Source of the DNA: Hungatella sp. UBA5982
GTDB lineage: Bacteria > Bacillota > Clostridia > Lachnospirales > Lachnospiraceae
NCBI GenBank assembly: GCA_002429965.1
Contig: DJBG01000033.1
Location: forward strand, 8,245 to 20,772
DNA: 12,528 nt
Reading direction: 5' to 3'
This document shows, in pieces, positions 1 through 6,755 of the stretch; position 1 is the stretch's first letter, and every line of letters begins with the position of its first letter. The notes beneath the pieces were generated by a model. That model was not told where the DNA came from. It worked only from the letters and a program-made list of their open reading frames with translations, and made no database searches. Position numbers and translations under genes: made by a program.

Positions 1-782
1 TTGTCTTAGGCGTGTTGTTTGTCCTGCCTGTTTTTTATTTATTCATGGGCGCCTTTAAAGCCCAGAGCGAATTGTTCCGGGTACCTTTTAAATGGCTGCC
101 GGACCGTTTCACACCGGACAACTTCGTAAACATGTTCCGATCCATTCCATTTCTTTTGTATTTTAAAAATACAATGGTTATCGTATTCTTTAATATTGTC
201 GGGTCCCTGATTTCCTGCTCCTTAACGGCCTACGGCTTTTCCAGGCTGCGCTGGCCCGGCAGGGACAAGGTGTTTGTCCTGGTGCTGGTAACGATGATCC
301 TGCCTTCACAGGTTACGCTGGTTCCCTTGTTTCTCATGTTTACCAAAATGAGGTGGGTTGGAACCTTTCTGCCTCTTACTGTGACCTGCTTTTTCGGAAA
401 TCCTTTTTTCATCTTCCTTCTGCGCCAGTTCTTTACCGGAATTCCCCAGGATATTTCCGAGGCGGCCCGCATTGATGGGGCAGGGGAGCTAACGATTTTC
501 TGGAGGCTGGTGATTCCTGTTGCAAAGCCGGTTCTGACGACTGTTTCGATTTTTGCTTTTATCCGGTCCTGGAATGATTTTTTAGGCCCGCTGGTATTTT
601 TGGGAAGGGACCAGCTCTATACCCTGTCCTTAGCGGCTTCCATGTTGAAGTCTAATTTAGACCCAAACTGGAGCGTGCTGTTAGCTTTGGGTACTGTTAT
701 GGTTCTGCCTGTACTTGTTTTGTTTTTCGTCATGCAGAAGTACTTTATCCAGGGCATCGCAATGTCCGGAATCAAAGGGTAA
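1..782 (+). CDS. Carbohydrate ABC transporter permease, MalG/UgpE type (CUT1), 5' partial
   Basis: Inner-membrane permease subunit of a sugar-importing ABC transporter. The reading frame is open to the left edge (codons in phase with position 3), so the gene begins outside the window; about 260 residues are present against roughly 275-290 for the family, so only part of the first membrane segment and the N-terminus are lost. Counting from the GTG at 12, hydrophobic segments alternate with short loops. The ATPase-contacting EAA loop is clear at residues 150-170 (EAARIDGAGE, then WRLVIPVAKP), which is the MalG-type signature. A shared family ending (QKYFIQGIAMSGIKG) closes the protein. The next gene is the MalF-type partner, six bases downstream. 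Substrate is not deducible. Family call is firm; the exact start is unseen. Confidence 0.93.
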   Translation, partial: VLGVLFVLPVFYLFMGAFKAQSELFRVPFKWLPDRFTPDNFVNMFRSIPFLLYFKNTMVIVFFNIVGSLISCSLTAYGFSRLRWPGRDKVFVLVLVTMILPSQVTLVPLFLMFTKMRWVGTFLPLTVTCFFGNPFFIFLLRQFFTGIPQDISEAARIDGAGELTIFWRLVIPVAKPVLTTVSIFAFIRSWNDFLGPLVFLGRDQLYTLSLAASMLKSNLDPNWSVLLALGTVMVLPVLVLFFVMQKYFIQGIAMSGIKG

Positions 783-794
783 GGAGGAATGAAT

Positions 795-1679
795 GTGAAA
801 AAAATGACAATTAGAAAAAGAGAACTGATTTACGGACTGCTGTTTATTTCTCCGTGGCTGGTGGGATTTTTGGTGTTTACCTTATTTCCCATCTGTTCCT
901 CCTTATATTATTCTATGTGTGAGTACCAGGTAATTAAGGCTCCGGTTTTTGTTGGGCTTGACAACTACAAGACCATGTTTCAGGACAAAACATTTTTAAA
1001 GGCATTAAGTAATACTTTTTATATGGTACTGTTTGGAGTTCCCATTACCACCATTACTGCGGTAGGAATTTCCATTATTATGAATCATAAGGAACTAAAG
1101 GTTACGGGACCCTTCCGGGTGGTGTTTTTTATTCCTACCCTGGTACCGACCGTTGTGGCTTCCCTGCTGTGGATCTGGGTTATGCAGCCGGAAACGGGAA
1201 TTATCAACAGGCTCCTAGGCTATATCGGAATACGTGGGCCGGGCTGGCTCTCCAGTATTTTCTGGTCCAAGCCTGCGCTGATTGTCATGATGATATGGAC
1301 CTGCGGAAATGCAATTATCATTTACTTAGCCGGTCTTCAGGATATTCCTGTAAGCCTTTATGAATCAGCCTCCTTAGACGGAGCCGGATTTTTCAGCCAG
1401 ACCTTATTTGTTACCATACCGCTTTTGCGCTCCACCATCCTTTACAATGTGGTGACGCTGATTATTAACGTGTTCCAGTGGTTTGCGGAGCCTTACATCA
1501 TGACCAACGGAGGGCCGGACAACTCGACGATGTTTTACTCTCTGTACTTGTATCAGAATGCATTTTCCTATTTTAAGATGGGCTACGCCTCGGCCATGGC
1601 CTGGATTCTGCTTCTGATCGCCCTTGGTATTATTCTGGTGCTTTTTAAAGTGTTCCGCTTCGGGGAATCCGACTATTAG
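795..1679 (+). CDS. Carbohydrate ABC transporter permease, MalF/UgpA type (CUT1)
   Basis: Second permease subunit of the same importer, forming the heterodimeric membrane channel with the preceding protein. The N-terminus carries the basic stretch and first membrane helix typical of UgpA/MsmF-like proteins (RKRELIYGLLFISPWLVGF), followed by the periplasm-facing segment with GLDNY. The EAA-type loop appears as ESASLDGAG near residues 190-198, followed by TIPLLRSTI. Length is about 294 residues, normal for the family. Start choice: AAGGAGG at 781-787 is only one base before the ATG at 789 but seven bases before the in-frame GTG at 795, so GTG (protein beginning VKKMTIRKR) is preferred; the ATG at 804 is also possible. 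The order here, MalG-type before MalF-type, is the reverse of the more common arrangement. Confidence 0.92.
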   Translation: MKKMTIRKRELIYGLLFISPWLVGFLVFTLFPICSSLYYSMCEYQVIKAPVFVGLDNYKTMFQDKTFLKALSNTFYMVLFGVPITTITAVGISIIMNHKELKVTGPFRVVFFIPTLVPTVVASLLWIWVMQPETGIINRLLGYIGIRGPGWLSSIFWSKPALIVMMIWTCGNAIIIYLAGLQDIPVSLYESASLDGAGFFSQTLFVTIPLLRSTILYNVVTLIINVFQWFAEPYIMTNGGPDNSTMFYSLYLYQNAFSYFKMGYASAMAWILLLIALGIILVLFKVFRFGESDY

Positions 1680-1688
1680 GAGGTTTCT

Positions 1689-2423
1689 ATGATTGGACTG
1701 ATAACAGGAGCCAGCCGGGGACTTGGCTATGAGCTGGTGAAGGAAGGGCTTTTACGGGGGCATACCATGATTGCCGCCTGCCGCAAGGGCTTTAAGGGAA
1801 ATGGAAGCGGGGACTTGCTCCGCTTAAAAGAGCAGTACGGGGACAGGCTTTTCGTCCTTTCCATGGATGTTACGGACGAGGAGGAGATAAAGAGGGCGGC
1901 ACAGGCGGTCAGGCGTCAATACGGATACATAGATTTTCTGGTAAACAACGCCGGAGTGCTGTTTGAGAAAATGAAGATGCCGGGGGACGCCATAGAGGAT
2001 CTGGACATAGGAAGGTTTCGGGAAACCCTGGAGGTGAACGTAACAGGCCAGGCCCTTGTGCTCAAATACTTTATCGGCCTGATTTACGATTCCGGGGACG
2101 CTTGTATTATGAATATCAGCTCGGAAGCTGGGCATTTAAGCCCCCATGGCTACAACTATCTGGCCTATTCCGTTTCCAAGCACGCTTTAAACATGTATAC
2201 CCAGAAAATCCGTAATTATTTAGCGGAGGAAAAGGCAGATAAGCACATACGGGTATATATGGTTCATCCAGGCCGCATGGATACGGTGATGGGGAAGGAA
2301 AATGCCCAGATCCCGCCTTCCCTGCCAGCGTTAAGTATTATAGACATTCTGGAAAGGAAAACGAGAGTTCCGGATATGGAAGTTCCGTTTATCAATTACA
2401 AAGGGGAGCTGATGCCTTATTAG
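1689..2423 (+). CDS. Short-chain dehydrogenase/reductase (SDR), classical Rossmann type
   Basis: Cytoplasmic NAD(P)-dependent oxidoreductase of 244 residues, the usual length for classical SDRs. Visible motifs in order: cofactor loop TGASRGLG at residues 6-13, acidic MDVTD near 59-63, NNAG at 86-89, catalytic Ser144 or Ser145 in NISSEAG, and the catalytic pair Tyr160/Lys164 in YSVSK, then HPGRMDT after the last central strand. Basic residues Arg10 and Arg32 near the adenosine end hint at NADP(H) preference, which is inference. The ribosome site TAGGAGGT (1677-1684) overlaps the stop codon of the permease gene, so translation is probably coupled. Within this operon it most likely oxidises or reduces a carbonyl or hydroxyl of the imported compound or its product. 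The substrate is unknown. Confidence 0.92.
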   Translation: MIGLITGASRGLGYELVKEGLLRGHTMIAACRKGFKGNGSGDLLRLKEQYGDRLFVLSMDVTDEEEIKRAAQAVRRQYGYIDFLVNNAGVLFEKMKMPGDAIEDLDIGRFRETLEVNVTGQALVLKYFIGLIYDSGDACIMNISSEAGHLSPHGYNYLAYSVSKHALNMYTQKIRNYLAEEKADKHIRVYMVHPGRMDTVMGKENAQIPPSLPALSIIDILERKTRVPDMEVPFINYKGELMPY

Positions 2424-2456
2424 GCTCCATAGGGAAAGGAGGATTGTTGAGTCTAT

Positions 2457-3617
2457 ATGAGAAAGGTAAATGTGGGAATCCTGGGCTGCGGCGTGATCAG
2501 CAACACCTATATCCGGGATATGAAACGGTTTTACAAAAACCTTCATATAGCGGCCTGTGCAGACGTAAATCCAGGGCTTGCAAAGGCCCATGCTGAAAAA
2601 TACGGAATCCCCGCAGGCTGTACGCCGGAAGAACTGCTGGCAATGGAGGAAGTGGAGCTGATCGTCAATTTGACACCGCCTCAGCTTCATGGAGAGTTAA
2701 ACAGTAAGATCCTGAAAGCAGGCAAGCACGTATTCTGCGAAAAGCCCTTTGCCCTTACGGTGGAAGAAGCAAAGGAGGTCATGAACCTTGCAAAAGAGAA
2801 AAACCTGTTAATCGGCAGTGCACCGGACACCTTTTTAGGCTCCTCCTTACAGACCTGCCGAAAGCTATTAGACGACGGGTGGATTGGAACACCTCTTTAT
2901 GCAAGCGCTAATATGACTTCCATAGGGGTGGAAACCTGGCACCCTGCGCCGGAGCATTTTTACAGGAAGGGAGCAGGACCTCTCTATGATATGGGGCCCT
3001 ATTACTTTACCGCCCTTGCCGCCCTTTTGGGACCGGTGAAATCCGTCAGCGCCTTTTGTGCCACAGGCTTTTTAGAAAGAAATATTTATGCAGGCCCTCG
3101 TGCAGGGAATCAGATTTCCGTAGAAACGCCTACCCATTATTCGGGAGTTGCCAGACTTTCGTCAGGGGTGATTGTAAGCCTGAATTTGAGCTTTGATATC
3201 TGGCATTCCAGCCTGCCCAAAATGGAAATTTACGGGACGGAAGGCACCTTAGAGGTTCCGGACCCCAACATGTCCGGAGGAAAGCCCAGGGTTTACCGGA
3301 AGGAGCGCACCCTTGACCCGCTGTACGACGACAGCATTCAGACCAGGGAAAAGCTGGGGGTCAGCGTGGAGATTCCGGAGCTGTATCCCCATATCGGAGA
3401 TTATACCAGGGGCAGCGGAGTATTTGATTTGGCATGTGCGGTGGCAGAAGGCCGCAGACCCAGGGTGAATGCGGAAATGGCTTGCCATGTGGTTGAGGCT
3501 ATTACGGGGATGATGGAGTCGGCGGAAACGAAGAAGGTTTATGAGATGAAGACGTCTTGTGAAAGGCCGCTGCCTCTTGCCATGGGAGCAGATGGTTTGC
3601 TCTCTACACAAAAATAA
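2457..3617 (+). CDS. Gfo/Idh/MocA family oxidoreductase
   Basis: Cytoplasmic NAD(P)-dependent sugar or polyol oxidoreductase, 386 residues. The N-terminal Rossmann domain shows the dinucleotide loop GILGCGVIS (residues 7-15), the acidic ADVNP (35-39) ending the second strand, NLTPPQLH (71-78) and the hallmark EKP (95-97) with the catalytic Lys96. The C-terminal alpha/beta domain starts near residue 125 and contains GPLYDMGPYYF (174-184). In many members the corresponding motif is D-x-G-x-H; here Tyr182 stands where that His is expected, as in the DMGPYY-type subgroup. Start: a stop codon in frame at 2448 leaves ATG 2457 as the first usable start, although AAGGAGG (2436-2442) lies a long 14 bases upstream. 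Enzymes of this family oxidise sugar ring hydroxyls, often at C3, or act on inositols. The actual substrate is unresolved. Confidence 0.93.
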   Translation: MRKVNVGILGCGVISNTYIRDMKRFYKNLHIAACADVNPGLAKAHAEKYGIPAGCTPEELLAMEEVELIVNLTPPQLHGELNSKILKAGKHVFCEKPFALTVEEAKEVMNLAKEKNLLIGSAPDTFLGSSLQTCRKLLDDGWIGTPLYASANMTSIGVETWHPAPEHFYRKGAGPLYDMGPYYFTALAALLGPVKSVSAFCATGFLERNIYAGPRAGNQISVETPTHYSGVARLSSGVIVSLNLSFDIWHSSLPKMEIYGTEGTLEVPDPNMSGGKPRVYRKERTLDPLYDDSIQTREKLGVSVEIPELYPHIGDYTRGSGVFDLACAVAEGRRPRVNAEMACHVVEAITGMMESAETKKVYEMKTSCERPLPLAMGADGLLSTQK

Positions 3618-3710
3618 GAAAGAAAGGTACGCCATGGGGGCATGCTCTTACACCCTGTAAACACGGAGTGGGTTTTGCCCAATGAAAATAGGCGGAAAAG
3701 AGGAAGAATC

Positions 3711-4181
3711 ATGAACGGAGCAGTAGGAACAGAACTGGTTTGCCAGGTAGGATTTATTGTAAAGGACATTAACGAGGCAAAGAAGAAATGGGCTCAGTTT
3801 TTAGGAGTGGAGGAACCGGAAGCCACTCTGTGCGGAGAATATGGGATTACACAGACGGAATTTATGGGCCAGCCAGCGCCGGAGGCCAACAGCCTATTAG
3901 CATTTTTTGACGTAGGCCCCGGTTTGCAGCTTGAACTGATCCAGCCCAATGAAGCGCCCTCTACATGGAGAAATGCGTTAAATGAAAAGGGGGAGGGAAT
4001 CCACCACGTAGCCTTTAAGATCCAAGGAATGAAAATGCAGGAAGCGGTAAAGCGCTGCGAGGATTTTGGCATGACTTTGGAACAAAAAGGTGAATACGGG
4101 GACGCCAGCGGAAGATATACCTATATGAATGCTTACAAAGATTTAAAATGTATTGTGGAACTTTTGGAAAGCGATAAGTAA
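3711..4181 (+). CDS. VOC-superfamily (glyoxalase/epimerase fold) metalloprotein
   Basis: Small cytoplasmic protein of 156 residues with two beta-alpha-beta-beta-beta modules. Candidate metal ligands sit at the four family positions: Gln12 (CQVGFIVKD), Glu75 (LQLELIQP), His99 (IHHVAFKI) and Glu150 (CIVELLE). A Q/E/H/E set also occurs in some glyoxalase I enzymes, while methylmalonyl-CoA epimerases use a related set, so a divalent-metal lyase, isomerase or epimerase is plausible. The frame opens earlier at 3642, but ATG 3711 is preferred because AGAGGA (3699-3704) lies six bases upstream and the fold begins right after it; the upstream 23 codons look like leader. It sits between an oxidoreductase and a TIM-barrel isomerase-like gene, so it probably rearranges the oxidised intermediate. 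Specific reaction unknown. Confidence 0.85.
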   Translation: MNGAVGTELVCQVGFIVKDINEAKKKWAQFLGVEEPEATLCGEYGITQTEFMGQPAPEANSLLAFFDVGPGLQLELIQPNEAPSTWRNALNEKGEGIHHVAFKIQGMKMQEAVKRCEDFGMTLEQKGEYGDASGRYTYMNAYKDLKCIVELLESDK

Positions 4182-4197
4182 CAGGAGGAAAACGCAT

Positions 4198-5031
4198 ATG
4201 AAATTGGGACTTTCCAGCTCTCTGGAACATAAAACCCCACAGGAATGGGCCCGGAAGCTTAAGGGATTGGGCTGTGGCTGCGTGAACTTTCCGCTGGATT
4301 ACAGCCACGGGGAAGCGCTGATACAAGAATATGCGGAAGCTGCAAGAGAGAACGGTCTTGTAATTGCGGAAGTGGGAGCCTGGTGCAACCCCATCTCTCC
4401 GGATAAGGAAGTAAGGGAAGCAGCCCTTTTCCGGTGTAAGGAACAGCTTAAGCTGGCGGACCGGATTGGCGCCAAGTGCTGCGTCAATGTATCAGGCTCC
4501 AGGGGAGAACGCTGGGACGGGCCTTATAAAGAGAATTTGACGGAAGAAACCTGGGGTCTTGTGGTGAAAAGCATTCAGGAAATCATTGATGAGGGGAAGC
4601 CGGAGCATACCTATTACACCATTGAGCCTATGCCCTGGATGTATCCTATGGGTCCGGATGAGTACCTCCGCCTGATCAAAGATGTGGACAGGGAGCATTT
4701 TGCCGTACATATGGATGTGTTTAACTGGATCACCACATTGGAACGGTATTTTAACAATGAGGATTTTATAGAAGAGTGCTTTTCCAAGCTAGGGCCTTAT
4801 ATTAAAAGCTGCCATTTAAAGGATGTGGCTCTGAAACAGGAATTTACCCTGCAATTTAGTGAAACAGGCTGCGGAACAGGCGGCTTAAACTTGGAAAAGT
4901 ACGTTTGCCTTGCGCAGGAGGCCGATCCGGATATGCCTTTGATTATCGAACACCTGGAAGGGGATAAGGCCTATGTGGAAAGCCTTGGTTATGTGAAGCA
5001 GCGATTTGCCGCTATGGAAGTAATGCTCTAG
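4198..5031 (+). CDS. Sugar phosphate isomerase/epimerase-like TIM barrel (AP endonuclease 2 / xylose isomerase-like)
   Basis: Cytoplasmic metal-dependent TIM-barrel protein of 277 residues, typical length for this superfamily. The expected metal-binding residues fall at the ends of successive strands: Glu143 (TIEPMP), Asp173 (VHMDVFNW), His206 (SCHLKDV) and Glu251 (LIIEHLEGD). This is the layout of ketose 3-epimerases and related isomerases. Start at ATG 4198 is supported by AGGAGG at 4183-4188 with nine bases of spacing; the longer frame from 4153 would overlap the VOC gene and lacks a site. It is the last gene of the operon and is followed by a strong terminator. Relatives include sugar epimerases, inosose dehydratases and the TIM-barrel subunits of C-deglycosylating enzymes. 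Which of these applies cannot be told by eye. Confidence 0.88.
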   Translation: MKLGLSSSLEHKTPQEWARKLKGLGCGCVNFPLDYSHGEALIQEYAEAARENGLVIAEVGAWCNPISPDKEVREAALFRCKEQLKLADRIGAKCCVNVSGSRGERWDGPYKENLTEETWGLVVKSIQEIIDEGKPEHTYYTIEPMPWMYPMGPDEYLRLIKDVDREHFAVHMDVFNWITTLERYFNNEDFIEECFSKLGPYIKSCHLKDVALKQEFTLQFSETGCGTGGLNLEKYVCLAQEADPDMPLIIEHLEGDKAYVESLGYVKQRFAAMEVML

Positions 5032-5070
5032 GCCGGCAGAACGCGCATCAGGAAATTAAATCAGACAATT

Positions 5071-5116
5071 GCTGGCAATGTGGAAGTCTTTGCACCTCCA
5101 CTTTGCCAGCTTTTTT
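5071..5116 (+). terminator. Rho-independent terminator of the sugar operon
   Basis: GCTGGCAA (5071-5078) pairs with TTGCCAGC (5103-5110), and after one mismatch GTGGA (5080-5084) pairs with TCCAC (5097-5101). Six T residues follow at 5111-5116. It lies 39 bases after the TIM-barrel gene and ends the first transcription unit. Confidence 0.9.
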
Positions 5117-5183
5117 AGATTCATGGCGGCATACTTATTATCCTATCTTTTCTTTTGGCTGGTTGGACACTCCTTAAATGTGT

Positions 5184-5220
5184 ATTATTTATAAAAAATT
5201 ATTTATTTTTTATAAATAAT
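5184..5220. repeat. Perfect 16-bp A/T-only inverted repeat upstream of the permease gene
   Basis: The arm at 5184-5199 is the exact reverse complement of the arm at 5205-5220, separated by five bases (TATTT); every base of both arms is A or T. It lies about 30 bases upstream of the likely -10 element. It could be an activator site, an UP-type element or a cruciform-prone segment. It is unlikely to be a terminator, because it has no GC-rich stem and sits beyond a strong one. Confidence 0.75.
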
Positions 5221-5245
5221 GCATATAGTATCTCTACTTTTTATG

Positions 5246-5254
5246 TGATATATT
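5246..5254 (+). promoter_or_regulatory. Candidate extended -10 promoter for the permease operon
   Basis: TG-A-TATATT (5246-5254) fits an extended -10 element with five of six core bases matching TATAAT. No convincing -35 hexamer sits 16-18 bases upstream, which extended -10 promoters tolerate. The predicted start of transcription, about 5261, would fall inside the CTGATA cluster. Assignment is by eye only. Confidence 0.4.
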
Positions 5255-5279
5255 ATATCTGATAACTGATATATCAGAT
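5247..5279. promoter_or_regulatory. Overlapping palindromes and CTGATA repeats, putative operator
   Basis: GATATA-T-TATATC (5247-5259) is a 13-base palindrome. It overlaps ATCTGATA (5257-5264), which is inverted as TATCAGAT at 5272-5279. Within this, CTGATATATCAG (5266-5277) is a perfect 12-base palindrome, so the half-site CTGATA occurs three times (two direct, one inverted). Its position over the predicted -10/+1 region suggests repression. The FCD regulator encoded at the end of this operon is the natural candidate, but that link is inference. Confidence 0.6.
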
Positions 5280-5364
5280 GAAATTTTAGTTGCAGTACCA
5301 AGTAACAAATCCGGAAACAGGTATGAAGCTGCTAAAAATTACAATGAAAAAGGAGAGAGAAACT

Positions 5365-6666
5365 ATGCTTGACATTATTACTGGCATACTGCTGCTGCTG
5401 GTCTTTGTGGGGCTGGTAGTGTACTGCATGAAAGGCGGAAATCTATTGATCGGATTTATTGCCACAGCGGTTTTATGGTGTGTAATTGGACGTGTGCCGA
5501 TCAATGAGGTGGTAAGCGATGTATTCCAAAAACCCCTTGATGATTATGGAAAAACCATAGCAATCATTATCTTTGGTGCATGGTTTGGACGTATCCTGGT
5601 GGATACGGGAATTGCCGGCTATATCATTAAGAAGACCGTAGAGTTTGCGGGCGACAGACCTTTGGTGACTACATTGCTGCTGTGCATCACCTGCAATCTG
5701 CTTTTTACCAGCGTTTTTGGTGTAGGTTCCGTTATGGCAATCGGTATGATTGTACTTCCCATTCTGTTTTCCATGGGAGTGGAAAAAAGAGCGGCTTTAG
5801 GCGCCTATATGCTGTCAGTAGCCGGCGGAATGTACTTAAATATTGCTTATGTGAGCCAGTTTGAAAAGGTATTCGGGGAAGAGGTGGCTTCCTATAATGA
5901 CAACTACATTCGTTTTGCCCTGATGGCAACTGCCATTCACATGGTCATTATGATCGCGTTTGTCGTGTACCATCATTTCAAGAACAGTAAAAGGGGAAGA
6001 AGACGGGCCTGGGAAGCCGGCTTCCAGGAAAGCTACGAGGAAAGACCACTTGGCTGGTATTGCTTCATCGTACCTTTTGTACCCATTGCAATGGTAGGCA
6101 TTTTTAAATGGCAGCCGGTTCCCGCCTTCCTGTTAGGAAGCTTTATAGGACTTTTATTTACACGGAATTTAAGGACTTACAAGACTGCGGTGGATAAGAC
6201 CCAGAAGACGTTATATGATGGAGTTGCAGACAGCGGACTTTTGATCGGTATGCTTTACAGTGTAAATATTTTCCAGGGAGCCGCTACCAAGGTTGTGCCT
6301 TATCTCCAGACCTTGCTTGGGGATGTTGTTCCCAGATCCGAAATCGTGGTTCTGGTTGCATTCTGCATCCTGGCGCCTCTGGCATTGTTCCGCGGACCGT
6401 TAATGATCTGGGGTTCCGGTATAGCACTGTATTCGATCTTAAATGCAACGGGGGCATTTAATCCCCATTTCCTGTATGCTATTTTCTTAATCCCTCCGGT
6501 TGCTATCGTAGCAAGTGCATGTCCTACCCAGTCCTGGACCATGTGGGGCTTAAGCTATGCAAAGGTAGAACCCAAACAGTACATAAAAACCAATCTGCCC
6601 TGGGCCTGGGCGAGCCTCATTGCCATTGAAATCCTTATTTACTTCACGATAGGAAGAATGGTTTAA
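5365..6666 (+). CDS. Polytopic permease, ion-transporter superfamily (CitMHS/GntP-like)
   Basis: Integral membrane carrier of 433 residues, almost wholly hydrophobic with an estimated 10-12 membrane segments. A charged cytoplasmic loop (about residues 205-230, KNSKRGRRRA) splits it into two halves. Each half holds a glycine- and proline-containing membrane stretch of the type that forms re-entrant hairpins in this superfamily (FGVGSVMAIGMIVLP near 118-132, and LFRGPLMIWGSG near 341-352). Likely substrates are organic anions moved with protons or sodium. ATG 5365 is preferred: AAGGAGAG at 5350-5357 precedes it, and the upstream frame from 5290 is hydrophilic with only a TTG. As first gene of the operon with a HyuA-like enzyme it probably imports that enzyme's substrate or exports a product. 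The precise family is uncertain. Confidence 0.75.
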   Translation: MLDIITGILLLLVFVGLVVYCMKGGNLLIGFIATAVLWCVIGRVPINEVVSDVFQKPLDDYGKTIAIIIFGAWFGRILVDTGIAGYIIKKTVEFAGDRPLVTTLLLCITCNLLFTSVFGVGSVMAIGMIVLPILFSMGVEKRAALGAYMLSVAGGMYLNIAYVSQFEKVFGEEVASYNDNYIRFALMATAIHMVIMIAFVVYHHFKNSKRGRRRAWEAGFQESYEERPLGWYCFIVPFVPIAMVGIFKWQPVPAFLLGSFIGLLFTRNLRTYKTAVDKTQKTLYDGVADSGLLIGMLYSVNIFQGAATKVVPYLQTLLGDVVPRSEIVVLVAFCILAPLALFRGPLMIWGSGIALYSILNATGAFNPHFLYAIFLIPPVAIVASACPTQSWTMWGLSYAKVEPKQYIKTNLPWAWASLIAIEILIYFTIGRMV

Positions 6667-6698
6667 TTCTCAGCTTTGGCAGATGAAAAAGTTTCACA

Positions 6699-6733
6699 GA
6701 CAGGGGCATACAAAATGTCTGTATGCCCTTGTC
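6699..6733 (+). promoter_or_regulatory. Intercistronic 14-bp hairpin between permease and HyuA-like genes
   Basis: GACAGGGGCATACA (6699-6712) pairs with TGTATGCCCTTGTC (6720-6733) with one G-T wobble and a seven-base loop. Only CGTTTTA follows, a weak T tract, so it is more likely a partial terminator, attenuator or mRNA-stability element than a full stop. It ends ten bases before the ribosome site of the next gene. Confidence 0.75.
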
Positions 6734-6755
6734 CGTTTTAGATGGAGGACAACGA

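Noticed and set aside
230..472. Minus-strand open frame opposite the first permease gene (and similar frames opposite other genes)
   Set aside because: They are shadows of strongly supported plus-strand genes, lack ribosome sites and have no recognisable domains.
3637..3680. Possible weak hairpin (GGGCA with TGCCC) in the gap before the VOC gene
   Set aside because: Only about five base pairs over a long loop, no T tract; not distinguishable from background.
3682..3714. Ten-codon reading frame (MKIGGKEEES) whose TGA overlaps the ATG of the VOC gene
   Set aside because: It has no good ribosome site of its own and its second half is the purine-rich ribosome site of the VOC gene. The four-base overlap is probably chance.
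5163..5191. TTGGAC with a TATTTA about 17 bases later as an alternative promoter
   Set aside because: Only three of six -10 bases match, and it lies upstream of the large inverted repeat; the extended -10 at 5246-5254 is better.
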